DNA of 64,000 nt, taken from JAIXWP01 sp041391745 (GTDB lineage Bacteria; Bacteroidota; Bacteroidia; Flavobacteriales_D; Sanyastnellaceae). The position numbers and the translations under genes were made by a program. The notes beneath the pieces were generated by a model. That model was not told the origin of the DNA and ran no database searches. It saw only the letters and a program-made list of their open reading frames with translations. Shown here in pieces: positions 8,947 through 19,177 of the stretch; positions within the stretch are counted from its first letter, which is position 1, and each line of letters begins with the position of its first letter. The stretch lies in NCBI GenBank assembly GCA_041391745.1, contig JAWKNK010000011.1, positions 52,841-116,840 on the forward strand. The letters are read 5' to 3'.

Positions 8947-10020
8947 ATGGGAACGACATTAGAATTAGCAAAGTCACTTCTATCACCACCAGGAGATACT
9001 ATTCAGGAACATATCGATTTTATTGGTATGAGCCAGGCAGAGTTGGCTCAGCGAATGGGGAGACCTAAAGAGAAAATAAATGACATCATAAAAGGCAGGG
9101 AACCAATAACTACAGTTACAGCGTTTCAATTGGAGATGGTGTTAGGTATTCCAGCTAGTTTTTGGATAAACAGTGAAATGTCTTACCGACAAGAATTATT
9201 TGAATTGAATCAAGAGTTTGAAAAAAAGAGATTGGCTCAAACAATTTCCTATTAAGGAAATGAAAAATTGGGATGGCTGCCAGACACTAAAGGCTTTCTC
9301 AACGGGTAGATAGTTTGTTAAAGTTTTTTTCAGTAGCAAGTGCGGAAGACTGGGAACGTATTTACGTGAAGAGGAGGTTTCGGTGGCCTTTAGAGTTTCT
9401 TAGCACACGCAGAGTCCATACGCTATATCGGCATGGTTGCGCCAAGGGGAAATACAAGCAAGAGAATTGAATATCGCCACTTTTGATAAAAAAAGATTCA
9501 AAGAAGCTTTAGTCATCATAAAGAAGTTAGCATAAGATGCCCACGGATTATGCATATTATCAACAGATTTGTGCAGCAAGCGGAGTAGCAGTTGTATTTA
9601 CTCCCGCGTTACCAAAAGCTCCAATCAGGGAGCACCCGTTGGTTTCACAACAAACCTATTATTCAACTTTCGGGAAGGTTTAAGACGAATGATCATTTTT
9701 GGTTTACATTTTTCCACGAAGCAGCTCACATTATATTGCACGGTAAAAGATATCTTTTTGGAGAATGTTGAGGGATCTGAAATAGATCAGGGGAAGGAGA
9801 AGAAGCCATGCTTTCGCATCTAAGATGCTCTTACCTGAAAATGAATTACGACAAATTATTGAGGCAGCACCATTAGATGAAGCAAAGATTCAGATGTTCG
9901 CTAAAAAATTCAGAACCCCTGCTGGCGTGATCGGGACGATTGCAGTTTGAAGGAGTTATCGCAAGATCTTTTGGTAATAATTTAAAAAGGAAAATTCAAT
10001 TATTTCCCTGAAATACCCCA
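8947..10020 (+). pseudogene. higA: HigA-type antitoxin with ImmA/IrrE-like domain, frame-broken
   Basis: The first 103 codons (8947-9255) are intact: a long HigA-type XRE domain with MSQAELAQRMGRPKEKIND and VTAFQLEMVLGIPASFW. After 9255 the frame changes repeatedly, yet conserved text continues: WLPDTKGF, the metallopeptidase-like FHEAAHIILHGKRYLF near 9711-9760, KMLLPENELRQIIEAAPLDEAK near 9820-9880, and FEGVIARSFGN at about 9955. The original was thus a fused XRE plus ImmA/IrrE-like antitoxin of about 350 residues. Several indels, mostly missing bases, break it. The 3' end is approximate. Either the consensus is wrong or the toxin now has a truncated antitoxin. Confidence 0.75.
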
Positions 10021-10128
10021 GTGAGCTATTTGGTAAAGAAATAAAAATAAATTTGATCCGATAATTTTGAAAAGGAATTTGATGACTAGTGAAAATTATC
10101 GAACAAATTTTTAGGAGATAGATAAAAT

Positions 10129-12066
10129 ATGGAACTATACATTGAACTAGAGCAACAACTCAAGAAGAACCTAACTTCGTGATGATAACGGAGAACTGAA
10201 AAAATGGGTGGTGCTGAACAAAGCACAGAATTTGACGAAGAACTGATTGGACTGTTGCTCGACAATACAGACCTAAAGAGAAGTTTTTTGTAAACGTGAA
10301 AGGCACGCTGGTTTTTAACCAAAACTTGTTTGTACAGTTTTAGAACAGAAAACTATCTGAACGATAGCTCACCCAATACAAAAACATGGTTGGACTAACC
10401 ATTGACGGCAATACCTTAAACAACGAAACGAGGTTGCGTTAGTGTGGCCATTTAAGGACTGCATTTTGGAAGGCGGACAAAGCCGTGAAGAAGATAAAGA
10501 AAGAGATTTTCTTCAATAAATTTTAGCACAAGATGAAATAACCCAACTCATAGAACCAAGGTTCTCGCCAAACGCATTGACAAAGACGGAGAAAACCGCC
10601 GAATTCAACAGAAACGAAAAAGGCACGATAACCGAAAACCTGATTATAAAAGGCAACAACCTTTAGCCTTGCATACACTTAAAGAAGAATTTCCGGAAAA
10701 GTAAAACTGATTTACATCGACTTACAACGAGGTAATGACAGTTTTAAATATAATGACAGCTTTAATCACTCAACGTGGTTAACCTTTATGAAAAATCGCT
10801 TTCTTTGGCAAATAATCTTTTGACGAAGAAAGGGTAATTTTCATAAATGTTGATGATAAAGAATACTCATACTTAAAAGTGGTTTGTGATGAAGTATTTG
10901 GAAGAGATAACTTTCTTAATGTGATTGCGGTGAAAACCTCTGCCCCCTGGACATAAGACCGTTAATCCATCACCATACTCCCAAACAGAATATATTTTAC
11001 TGTATGCTAAGAATAAACAGTCTTATAATTATGACATCCAGCATATAGCATCTGGTTATGATAGTGGCTACAATCAATTAATCACAAACATTAACGCACA
11101 TTTTTCAGAATGGGAAATTGTTGGCTTATTTGATTATTTGGCAAAGAAAAAGGCTTCAAGGATACACGTGATGCAAATAAACAATTAGGACAAATGTTTT
11201 TCAAAGCATAGTGGCAGATTATGCTTTAGAAAATAGAGAAAGAGTTTTTCAAGCAACAGCAATAGCTGATGATCCAAAGACATTGTCGAAGTTCGTGATA
11301 AATCAAAAATAAAGGGTGAAATTTTCAAAGTAACAAGGGCTATGGAAGACATTTATATAAAAGATGGACGCCAAATCTACTTCTATTCCAATAAAGTTAG
11401 AAATTGATGGTGTGCTTACACCTTCAAAGCCTTTAACCAACCTTTGGACGGATATACCCTACAACGGTATTTCAAAGGAAGGTGGAGTAAAATTGAAAAA
11501 TGGTAAAAAGCCAGAAAAACTATTACGAAGGATAATTGAAATTAGCACAGAACCCAATGACATCGTTTTAGATTTTCATCTTGGTAGCGGGACAAGTTGT
11601 GCAGTTGCTCATAAGCTTGGAAGACAATATATCGGAGTTGAGCAATTAGATTATGGTCAAAACGATAGTGTAATTAGGTTGAAAAATGTAATAAACGGCG
11701 ATTCCACAGGCATCTCTAAAATTGTTAATTGGAAGGAGGAGGCTCATTTGTCTATCTCGAACTCAAAAATACAACAAACTTTTATTGAGCAGATTGAAGC
11801 CAAAGACACTGAAGATCTTTTACAAATTTGGGAGCAGATGAAAGCCAAAAGTTTTTGAATTATAATGTGGATATAAAGAAGCAAGACCAGCATTTGGAAG
11901 ATTTTAAAGCCCTCAGTCTTGACCAGCAGAAAAAACACTTGATTGAGATATTGATAATCAATATATAAATCTTTCTTCGCTGAATGATAAAGACTTTATT
12001 ACCGAAGAAGATAAGAAAGTAACCCAAAATTTTATCAAGCAAGAAGTAAGCAAATGGCATTTCTAA
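10129..12066 (+). pseudogene. mod: Type III restriction-modification methyltransferase (Mod), frame-broken
   Basis: The start ATG at 10129 is preceded by AGGAG. Reading across frames gives a beta-class N6-adenine methyltransferase. The N-terminal part reads like type III Mod proteins, followed by IIKGNNLLALHTLKEEF, then the catalytic region. The AdoMet motif is intact near 11571-11600 (DFHLGSGTSCAVAHK) in the longest open segment, 11364-11858. The catalytic DPPY region near 10712-10735 reads IYID then NDSFKYNDS, with several bases missing exactly where PPYNTG should be. Dozens of indels occur. Mod provides methylation and sequence recognition for the Res subunit downstream. Confidence 0.8.
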
Positions 12067-14521
12067 AGAAATATTCAATAATCCATTTGCTAAACGAGCC
12101 TTAGAGGTTGATTTCCATTTGGATTGCAGACAATTTAAAACCGGATTTGGTCAACGGCCTTATCAGATCGAAGCATTCAAACGATATATATACTTAGACG
12201 AAGAAGATTTAGAAGAAAAGCCTAAAAGACCATACCATTGCTTTATAATATGACAGTAGCGGAGACTCTGATTATGGCAGGTTTGATGTTGCACCTTTAC
12301 CAAAGGCTATCGCAACTTTTTATTTTTTGTAAACAGCAACAATATCGTTAAAAAACCAAAACAATTTCTCAACCCACAGGCTTCAAATACTTGTTCAACA
12401 ACAAAATTGTGATTGAAGGCAAAGAAGTGCTAATCAAAGAGATTGAAAATTTTGATGAAGCCGACGTCAGAATATCAATTTGAAGTTCCCATTCAACAAC
12501 TTCATATTGACCTGAACAACACCAAAGAAAACAGTGTAACCTACGAAGATAGAAGAAGAAATTGGCTGATTGCTGACGAAGCTCACCACTTAGTTGCAGG
12601 AAAAAATCGGGTAATCTATTTGGTAGTTGGGAAGAGACAGTAAAAAATTCACGATTCAAACTTTGAAAATATCTTATTAGAGTTCACAGCAACAATTGAC
12701 ACCGAAACAGCGGAATTAGTGAGACACTATCAAGACAAGGTCATTTTCAAATACGACCTTGCTCAATTTCGTATAGACAAGTATTCTAAAGAAATCAACC
12801 TTATTCGTTCATTGTATGATGAGCAAGACAGAATCATTCAAATCATTATTGAATTTGTATAGACAAGAATTGGCAACTTCAAACAATATCAATTTAAAGC
12901 CAGAATTTTTCAAAGCCAAAAGGACAATCAAAGAATCAGAGCAAACAAGGAGAACTTTCACAAACTGATTGATGATTTTTTAGAAATGGTGTCCAAAATT
13001 GAAAGACTTCTACAGTTCCAATTGTTCAAAAGCTCAGATTTTTGAAGCCAAAATTTCAGCGAGTGAAATAGTTAAACGCATTCAGGCCAATTTTAGATTT
13101 GAAAATTGCTTAAGTGCAATAATGACGCAGAAGCAGAACAGGAATCAAATTTGCTTAACACTTTGGAAGATGAAAACAATCCTATCCGTGCAGTTTTTGC
13201 TCAGAAACTGAATGAAGGTTGGGACGTTTTGAATTTATTCGACATTGTTCGACTATGAAGACCGAGACGGCAAAGACGGAAAGCCGGGAAAACCACGCTC
13301 AGAAGCCCGTTAATTGGTCGTGGTGCAAGGTATTATCCTTTTCGTATTAGAAGAAGGGCAAGACAAGTTTACACGAAAATTTGATGATGATATTTCAAAC
13401 GAATTAAGGTATTAGAAGAATTATATTACCACACCAAAGAAGATGTCGTTACATTTCGGAATTGAAGAAAGCTCTCGTTGATTCAGGTATTTATGAAGAT
13501 GATGCTAATTTGGTTCAACTTAATTTGTTTTAAAACCTGAATTTAAGAAAACAGATTTTTCAAAGACGGTCACGTTTTTCTTCAATAAAAGAGTCTCAAA
13601 GAGCTTTGATAACATTAAATCGTTTTCCGATTTAGGCGTTAAGAAACCAACTACCGCCACACTTTATCTTCAGGAGTTGCAGAATGTCAAGTGCCTTTTT
13701 GAAATGGAGCCGACACAATCCAATGATGAAGTAATCAGCCAAGATGTAAAGCTGTCAGATATTCCAAAAACACAATCCGTTTTGCGTTAAGTCAAAACCC
13801 GTTTTTCTATTTTGACAGTTTATCGCATTACTTCCAAGTGCGTTCACTATCTAATTTCATTGACAGCACAGACTTTTAGCAGTTTGAAATTACTTTTAGC
13901 GGTACAAGCAACCGACTGAAAGAAATTAGCCATTTCGATATTTGCAAGCCTTAAGCGGACTTTTACAAAACATTGAAGCAGACATAAAGAGCAATTCAAC
14001 TGAATACGAAGGTTCAGACTATATCAAAGAACCAATTCATAAAGTTTTCAAGGATAAAGAAATCAAAGTTTACAAAGATAGCGAAAGAGCAGACACAAGA
14101 AACATTGGTAGCCAACGAGCCTTGTATGTTTCATGCCAACTATGGAACAAGTGAAGAAAAGAAATTTGTGACTATTTTCTGACGATTTGAAGGACTGGAC
14201 CAGAAGTTTGAAAACATTTACCTAATCCGAAACGAGAGAAATTAAAATCTTCGACAAACTCGACGAGCATTTGAACCAGACTTTTTACTTTTCTGCAAAC
14301 AGCGTGACGGAGAACAATGAGCACTTAGGGTTTCATAGAACCTAAAGGAAGACAAAAGGCCATGACAAATGGAAGAAGACTTTTTGAATGAAATCAGAAC
14401 GGAACAAAAGACAATCAAAATCCACACGCACACATATTTGATAACAGCCGTTCCGTTCTACAATTACAACAACGAAAACGACTTTAAGACTTCTTTAGAA
14501 AGCGCCTTGAATGTAAAATGA
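12054..14521 (+). pseudogene. res: Type III restriction enzyme (Res) subunit, frame-broken
   Basis: Across frames this reads as a DEAD/DEAH helicase-nuclease: ALEVDFHLDCRQF and RPYQIEAFKRYI near 12100-12190, the Walker A region near 12250-12275 with missing bases, LIADEAHHL near 12566-12592, LLEFTAT near 12675, AQKLNEGWDVLNLFDI near 13198-13250, and a C-terminal nuclease core EPDFLLFCKQRDGEQ then FIEPKG near 14270-14345. The order matches type III Res, which translocates on DNA and cleaves with Mod. Its ATG overlaps the end of mod. Indels every 20-80 bases with otherwise conserved residues suggest consensus errors rather than slow decay. Confidence 0.8.
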
Positions 14522-14624
14522 ACAGTTTATATTTTGGTGTGATTTAATGTTTTTAAAGTTATATGCTATAAATATCGAGTTTATACTTGTGGAATGTTTC
14601 CAGTTAAGCTAATTGTAGTATTAT

Positions 14625-14997
14625 CTAAGCTTTGTAATTGACCAAATTCATTTCAATGGGAAACTCCATTGATTTCTCGGAATTTTTCGATAAATGCGAT
14701 TTTTCCTGAAGAAGAATAGCTCTTTGTCTATTACCAAAGTTTAGAACCGTTTCTATTTCTTCTAATATTCGCTGGAATATCTATAAATGTTTCAAACGAA
14801 TCACTACTCGCTCTCAGACGACGACAACTGCTCCATTCTCAAAAATGAATAAAAGTCAAGGTAATCTCTTCTTCAAAAATTAAGGATGAGCTCTTCTGCT
14901 TTTTCTCTTTTAAAACAAATATGTAATTGATATTATCGTAATCAAATTCTACATATAAATTTGAATCAAAAGCTGTTTTTAATAGTTCTACTTTCAT
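14625..14997 (-). pseudogene. Frame-broken small hypothetical gene
   Basis: A minus-strand start at 14997-14995 opens 52 clean codons (MKVELLKTAFDSNLY, then VEFDYDNINYIFVL). A stop interrupts, but protein-like sequence continues in other frames (DSFETFIDIPANIRRNRNGS, then KSMEFPIEMNLVNYKA) to a stop at 14625. Total about 124 residues. The family is not recognised. It faces the restriction genes and shares their high indel density. The rest of 14522-15125 holds no gene I can support. Confidence 0.45.
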
Positions 14998-15045
14998 GAA
15001 AAAAATAAATGATCCCTTCTGAAATTATTTTCCAAGTATAAAAAA

Positions 15046-15070
15046 ACACCCGGAAAACTCGGGGGTGCAT
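15046..15070. terminator. Hairpin terminator candidate
   Basis: CACCC and GGGTG pair around an AAAACT-type loop with a small bulge, preceded by a run of seven A (a run of T on the minus strand). It lies downstream of the minus-strand subtilase and its repeat array, so it probably ends minus-strand transcription. Confidence 0.45.
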
Positions 15071-15125
15071 TTCATTTTGTTCATCGATGACGACTATTCA
15101 CACTCATACTTTCAAACTTTCCCGC

Positions 15126-15256
15126 CCTCTTGAATCCTCGAATCCTTGTCTCCTTGTCTCCTTGTCTCCTCGAATCCTTGAATCCTTCCCGAATCAAGTT
15201 CGGGACAAGCGTCTCCTCGTCTCCTCGAATCCTTTAACCGAATCCTTGTCCCCTTC
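15126..15256. repeat. Purine-rich word array A (minus-strand sense) with internal hairpin
   Basis: The stretch is built almost only from short words: tcctTGAA, tcctcGAA, ccttgtct, tcctcgtc. On the minus strand it reads AAGGATTC, GAGGATTC and GGAGACAAG. A perfect 6-bp hairpin with a 5-base loop, cccgaatcaagttcggg, is embedded at 15188-15204. The array begins two bases after the minus-strand subtilase stop. Similar arrays occur at 40.7, 42.4, 54.1 and 60.4 kb. Confidence 0.85.
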
Positions 15257-15257
15257 A

Positions 15258-16876
15258 TCAATTATACTTCTTCTCCGCCAACTCAATCGCCTTGTAGATT
15301 TACAACCGCGCCGGTTTTAGAAAGGCTGCCGAAGGCGATAGGTTTACCGTCGGGCTTTTCCTCGGTCTCCGATCCTGGTAAGGTTACCTTCAATTTCTTG
15401 TAAGGCACTGCCGACTTGATCAAAATTTCTTTTACTTGTTGTGCAGTCAATTCTGGGTACATCGACCACAACGCTGCAGCTACTCCCGCGGTAACAGGCG
15501 AAGCCATACATCTGGTGCCGCTTTCTTTCTTGTATGAACCACCGGTGTAAGTGCTATATATGTCCACTCCTGGAGCAAATACATCTACCGACTTTTTACC
15601 ATAATTACTAAATGGAGCCACAAGCTCACCTGGAGTAGAACCGCTTGCACCCACCTCAATCCATGTGCTGCAAGTCTTGCCATTCAAGTACTTTTTAGTA
15701 GGGAAGTTGTCTGATTTGTCAATGTTCTTCGAATCATTTCCTGCCGCATGAATCAATAACACACCTTTGCTTTCAGCATAACGTACCGCTTCATCTACTG
15801 CTTCTTTTTGTGGCGAATACGATTTACCAAAACTCATGTTAATCACTTTCGCACCATTGTCTACCGCGTAACGAATGGCATTTGCTACGTCTTTGTCGCG
15901 CTCGTCTCCATTGGGTACGCAGCGAATAATCATCAATTTTACATTGTGCGCAATACCATCAATTCCGAATCCATTCACCACAGCTCCAATGATTCCAGCT
16001 ACGTGCATGCCGTGCTCTGCAGCAGGTCCATCTACGTGATTATTACCATAGTTGCGCTGATTCACATTCGCATAGTCGTCGCCCACTATTGTGCGCGTAT
16101 CCATATCCAAGTTGTATGAGAATTTCATCTGACTGTCCACATGCTCTTTCCACGCATCAACTCACTAATGGCGCCCGATTCATAAATTTGAATCATCATC
16201 TGACGGAAGCCTTCAAGCATCTCATTGTCGGCTTGCAATGCTTGCAAATCTTCAATAGTATACTCTTCTTTGCCAATCGCGCTTTGCAACATACCATTGG
16301 CCATCATGAAAAATTGATTGAACTGATCGTATTGTGCCTTTTCTTCTTTGGCTGTTTCAATACGCTTATTGTAGTTTTCTTTGAATTGCAAATAACGTTC
16401 GTAGTCCTTCTTTTCTTCTTTAGTAATGGAAGCCGCATCGCGACCGTCAAACTTATCTTTCAATCCTTTATAGATACGAGTGAACTCCAAGTTGTCTTCG
16501 CGAACATCGCCATCAGGTCCACCGATAAACGACCAACCGTGCATATCATCGATATATCCATTCGCATCGTCATCCACACCATTACCAGGAATTTCATCTG
16601 TGTTGATCCAAATATTGGCTTTTAGATCGGGGTGCCAAGTTTCGGTGCCGCTATCAATCACCGCTACGATAATAGGAGAGGTCTTCTTTGAGCTATAGGC
16701 TTTGTAGGCCTTGAATGCACTCACACCAATCACTCCATCATCCATGATATCACCATTTTGCCACTGAAGGGTAATGGCAGCTTGCGGTTCGCTTGCACCT
16801 GTACCTTGGGAAAATGAAATCATTGAAAGGGCTGAGAAACAGCCCACAAAGAAGTCTTAAAAAAATGCTTTTTCAT
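15258..16876 (-). CDS. Secreted subtilisin-like serine peptidase (S8), three frameshifts
   Basis: One gene read in several frames. An ATG at 16876 and one missing base near 16850 give a signal peptide ending SMISFSQG. The catalytic Asp lies in VAVIDSGTE. A charged insertion of about 80 residues follows (TKEEKKDYERYLQFKENY). A second indel sits near 16150. Then come the catalytic His (EHGMHVAGIIGAV) and the oxyanion Asn (HAAGNDSKN). The Ser site reads SGTRCMASPVTAG instead of SGTSMASP: codons AGA TGT (15513-15508) replace the Ser codon through a net 3-base insertion. A third indel near 15290 restores VVNLYKAIELAEKKYN and the stop at 15258. Secreted S8 peptidases degrade extracellular protein; activity here depends on whether the Ser change is real. 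Confidence 0.8.
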
Positions 16877-16951
16877 ATTTATCTTTACTTTGGATTCGAA
16901 GTAACGTTGATTTTACAGAAGTTTGTTACCGCTTGTGGATTTTTAATAAAA

Positions 16952-16975
16952 AAACCCCTGACGATTCAGGGGTTT
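16952..16975. terminator. Strong bidirectional hairpin in a divergent intergenic region
   Basis: AAACCCCTGA-CGAT-TCAGGGGTTT is a perfect 10-bp stem with a tetraloop, with an A-run on one side and T-rich sequence on the other. It looks like an intrinsic terminator on either strand but lies between the divergent starts of the subtilase (16876) and the response regulator (17094). No gene ends here. Confidence 0.6.
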
Positions 16976-17093
16976 ATTTTAACTAACAACTAAACTAATC
17001 CTAAGTTCCTTTGCAGGAGATCAGGAGGTCCAATTGGACCGTTACAAAAATGTAACGACTTTATAACGAAATTATCACGATATTGGAATTCGT

Positions 17094-17786
17094 ATGCGGA
17101 AAGTAGTCATAGTAGAAGACGATAAAGACATTGCTGATCTTTTGGAATTACATCTAAACGACTTGAATTGCAGTTGTTTAAGGTTTGTAAATGGAAGAGA
17201 TGCTTTAGATTATATACTTATTAATAGAGTAGATTTAATTGTGCTCGATATCAACCTGCCTGGCCTCGATGGCTTGGAAGTGTGCCGTCAATACCGCGAA
17301 AATTCAGGTTCTACTCCGATCATCATGCTTACCGCTCGAAGCCGCGAACAAGACAAAGTGGATGGACTCGAAATCGGTGCAGACGATTACCTCACCAAAC
17401 CGTTCAGCATAAAGGAGTTCATTGCAAGGGTGAAAGTAGTGTTTAGAAGAAATGAAAACTCAGAGAAGGAAGATAGCGGTATCATCACTTTTGAGAATTA
17501 CATATCGACAAAGGAATGCGCAAGGTGGAGCTGAAGGGCGAGCGATTAGAACTTACTCCAAAGGAGTTTGAACTGCTTGTACTTATGGCTTCTAACCCTT
17601 CGCGTGACATACGATCGAAAGAAACTGCTCAACCTCGTATGGGGCCATGATTTTGATGGCTATGAGCATACCGTAAATACGCACATCAATAGATTGCGCG
17701 CCAAAATAGAAAAAGACCTCAACCAGCCAGAATATGTACTTACTACCTGGGGTGTTGGTTATCGCTTTAACGATCATAACACATGA
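17094..17786 (+). CDS. OmpR/PhoB-family response regulator, frameshifted
   Basis: The receiver domain (residues 1-120) is intact: VEDDKD, phospho-acceptor Asp in LIVLDINLPGLDG, TAR, and LTKPFS. The frame shifts at about 17505-17525. The winged-helix domain then continues (GERLELTPKEFELLVLMASNP). A second shift follows near 17598, and the end is typical: VNTHINRLRAKIEKD and TWGVGYRF. Once repaired it is a standard protein of about 230 residues. Its stop overlaps the histidine kinase start (ATGA, 17783-17786), so the two form a cognate pair. The target genes are not evident; the divergent subtilase is a candidate. Confidence 0.85.
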
Positions 17787-19141
17787 AGACAAACTCTACC
17801 TCTAAAATTCTCCTCTACACCATGATTGCAATCGCTGTGATTGCAACTTATGTCACGGTGAACAGCTATTACACACAATTAAAAATCTACCAAGAAAGGA
17901 ACTTTTCAAATTGGATTGTATAACAAATGCAGTTGCCTATAAAATTTCTGGTGAAGAACATACCGGTCTTAAGCAGCGCTATCCAAACGCAGCTGATTAT
18001 GATAGCCTAGTAAATGACTCGATCTATAAAAATATTTTTGAGCAGATGTACATGGCGAAGGTTATGACTCAAGTGCCTTCTGAAATGTTTACGATCATTC
18101 GCGAACCAGGTGACAACAAGCTATATCAGCCATAAGTACTGACGACCATGATTGGTTGTTGGAATTGAGCGGCACCAAACGTCACGCCGATAGCCTTTAT
18201 AGCAAAGGCGGAATGATAGGTCTATTCGATGCAGAAGGAAGAGAAAAGACTTGGAGCCATTAGTCCTGTGATGAACAGCAACGGCCAAGTAGTGGGAATG
18301 CTTCAAGTGGAAGAAACTTTTCGATTCTTTTTTGCCAAAGCAAAAGATCAGATTTACTTCAACATAGGGTTGTCACTTTTCTTTGTAATCATCATCGGAA
18401 TTTTGATGTATTTGAGCGTGAAGAGTATTCTTCGTCGTCAGGAAAAGCTGGCCAAAGAAAAAGCAGAATTGGAAGAATTCAGAAGAGAATTACTCGCGAA
18501 TATTTCTCATGACCTCAGAACACCGCTTTCAGGCATTCATGGCTATATCGAAACACTTTTAATGGAAAGATGAATTGGATAATGCCACGCGTGAAAAGTA
18601 TTTGAACACAACTTTGCAAGGCACTGAAAAGTTGAAAAATCTGGTAGATGAATTGTTCGAACTTTCCAAGCTAGAAAGCAAACAAACGAAAGCGCAAATT
18701 GAACCTTTTTCTATTCAGGAATTGACTTTTGATATAGCCAATCAATTTAAAATTGCTTCTGCGGAAAAAGGAATAGTTCTTACAGTGGATTCACCAAGCG
18801 ATATTCCTGTGGTAAAAGGCGACATTGCATTAATCGATCGCGTCATTCAAAACTTAATCACCAACAGCATCAAGCATTGTGAAAATGGCGATAGCATCAA
18901 GATCGATATACGTCAAGATGAAGGTGTGGTGTGGGTTTCTGTTAGCGATACTGGAAGCGGAATTGCACCAGAGGATTTGCCTCATTTGTTTGATCGATTC
19001 TACAAAGGACGCAGTGGTCAGAAAGGAACAGGACTAGGGTTGGCGATAGTAAAGCACATTTTGGAGTTGCATCACAGCACCTTCAAAGTGGACAGCAAGC
19101 AGAATGAAGGAACGAAATTCGTCTTTTCATTGAATATTTAA
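17783..19141 (+). CDS. Membrane sensor histidine kinase, frameshifted
   Basis: Starting at the ATGA overlap, the protein has a first membrane segment (KILLYTMIAIAVIATYV), a periplasmic sensor region (about 17900-18300, with indels near 17910, 18130 and 18230), a second membrane segment (IGLSLFFVIIIGILMYLSV), then HisKA with SHDLRTPLSGIHGY. One more indel sits near 18570. The ATPase domain follows, with NLITNSIKH, DTGSGI and GTGLGLAI. Repaired length is about 450 residues. It is the cognate kinase of the preceding OmpR-type regulator. The signal is unknown. Confidence 0.85.
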
Positions 19142-19177
19142 TACTTTTCGCCACGTAACCAAATTTTTTGAAACCAC

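Noticed and set aside
9569..9823. Independent small gene in the antitoxin region
   Set aside because: Its frame covers pieces of the ImmA/IrrE-like half of HigA; the conserved FHEAAH text lies in neighbouring frames.
15126..15256. Possible CRISPR array
   Set aside because: Words are 7-9 bases, shuffled and without constant spacers; no cas genes are present. The same holds for the other arrays.
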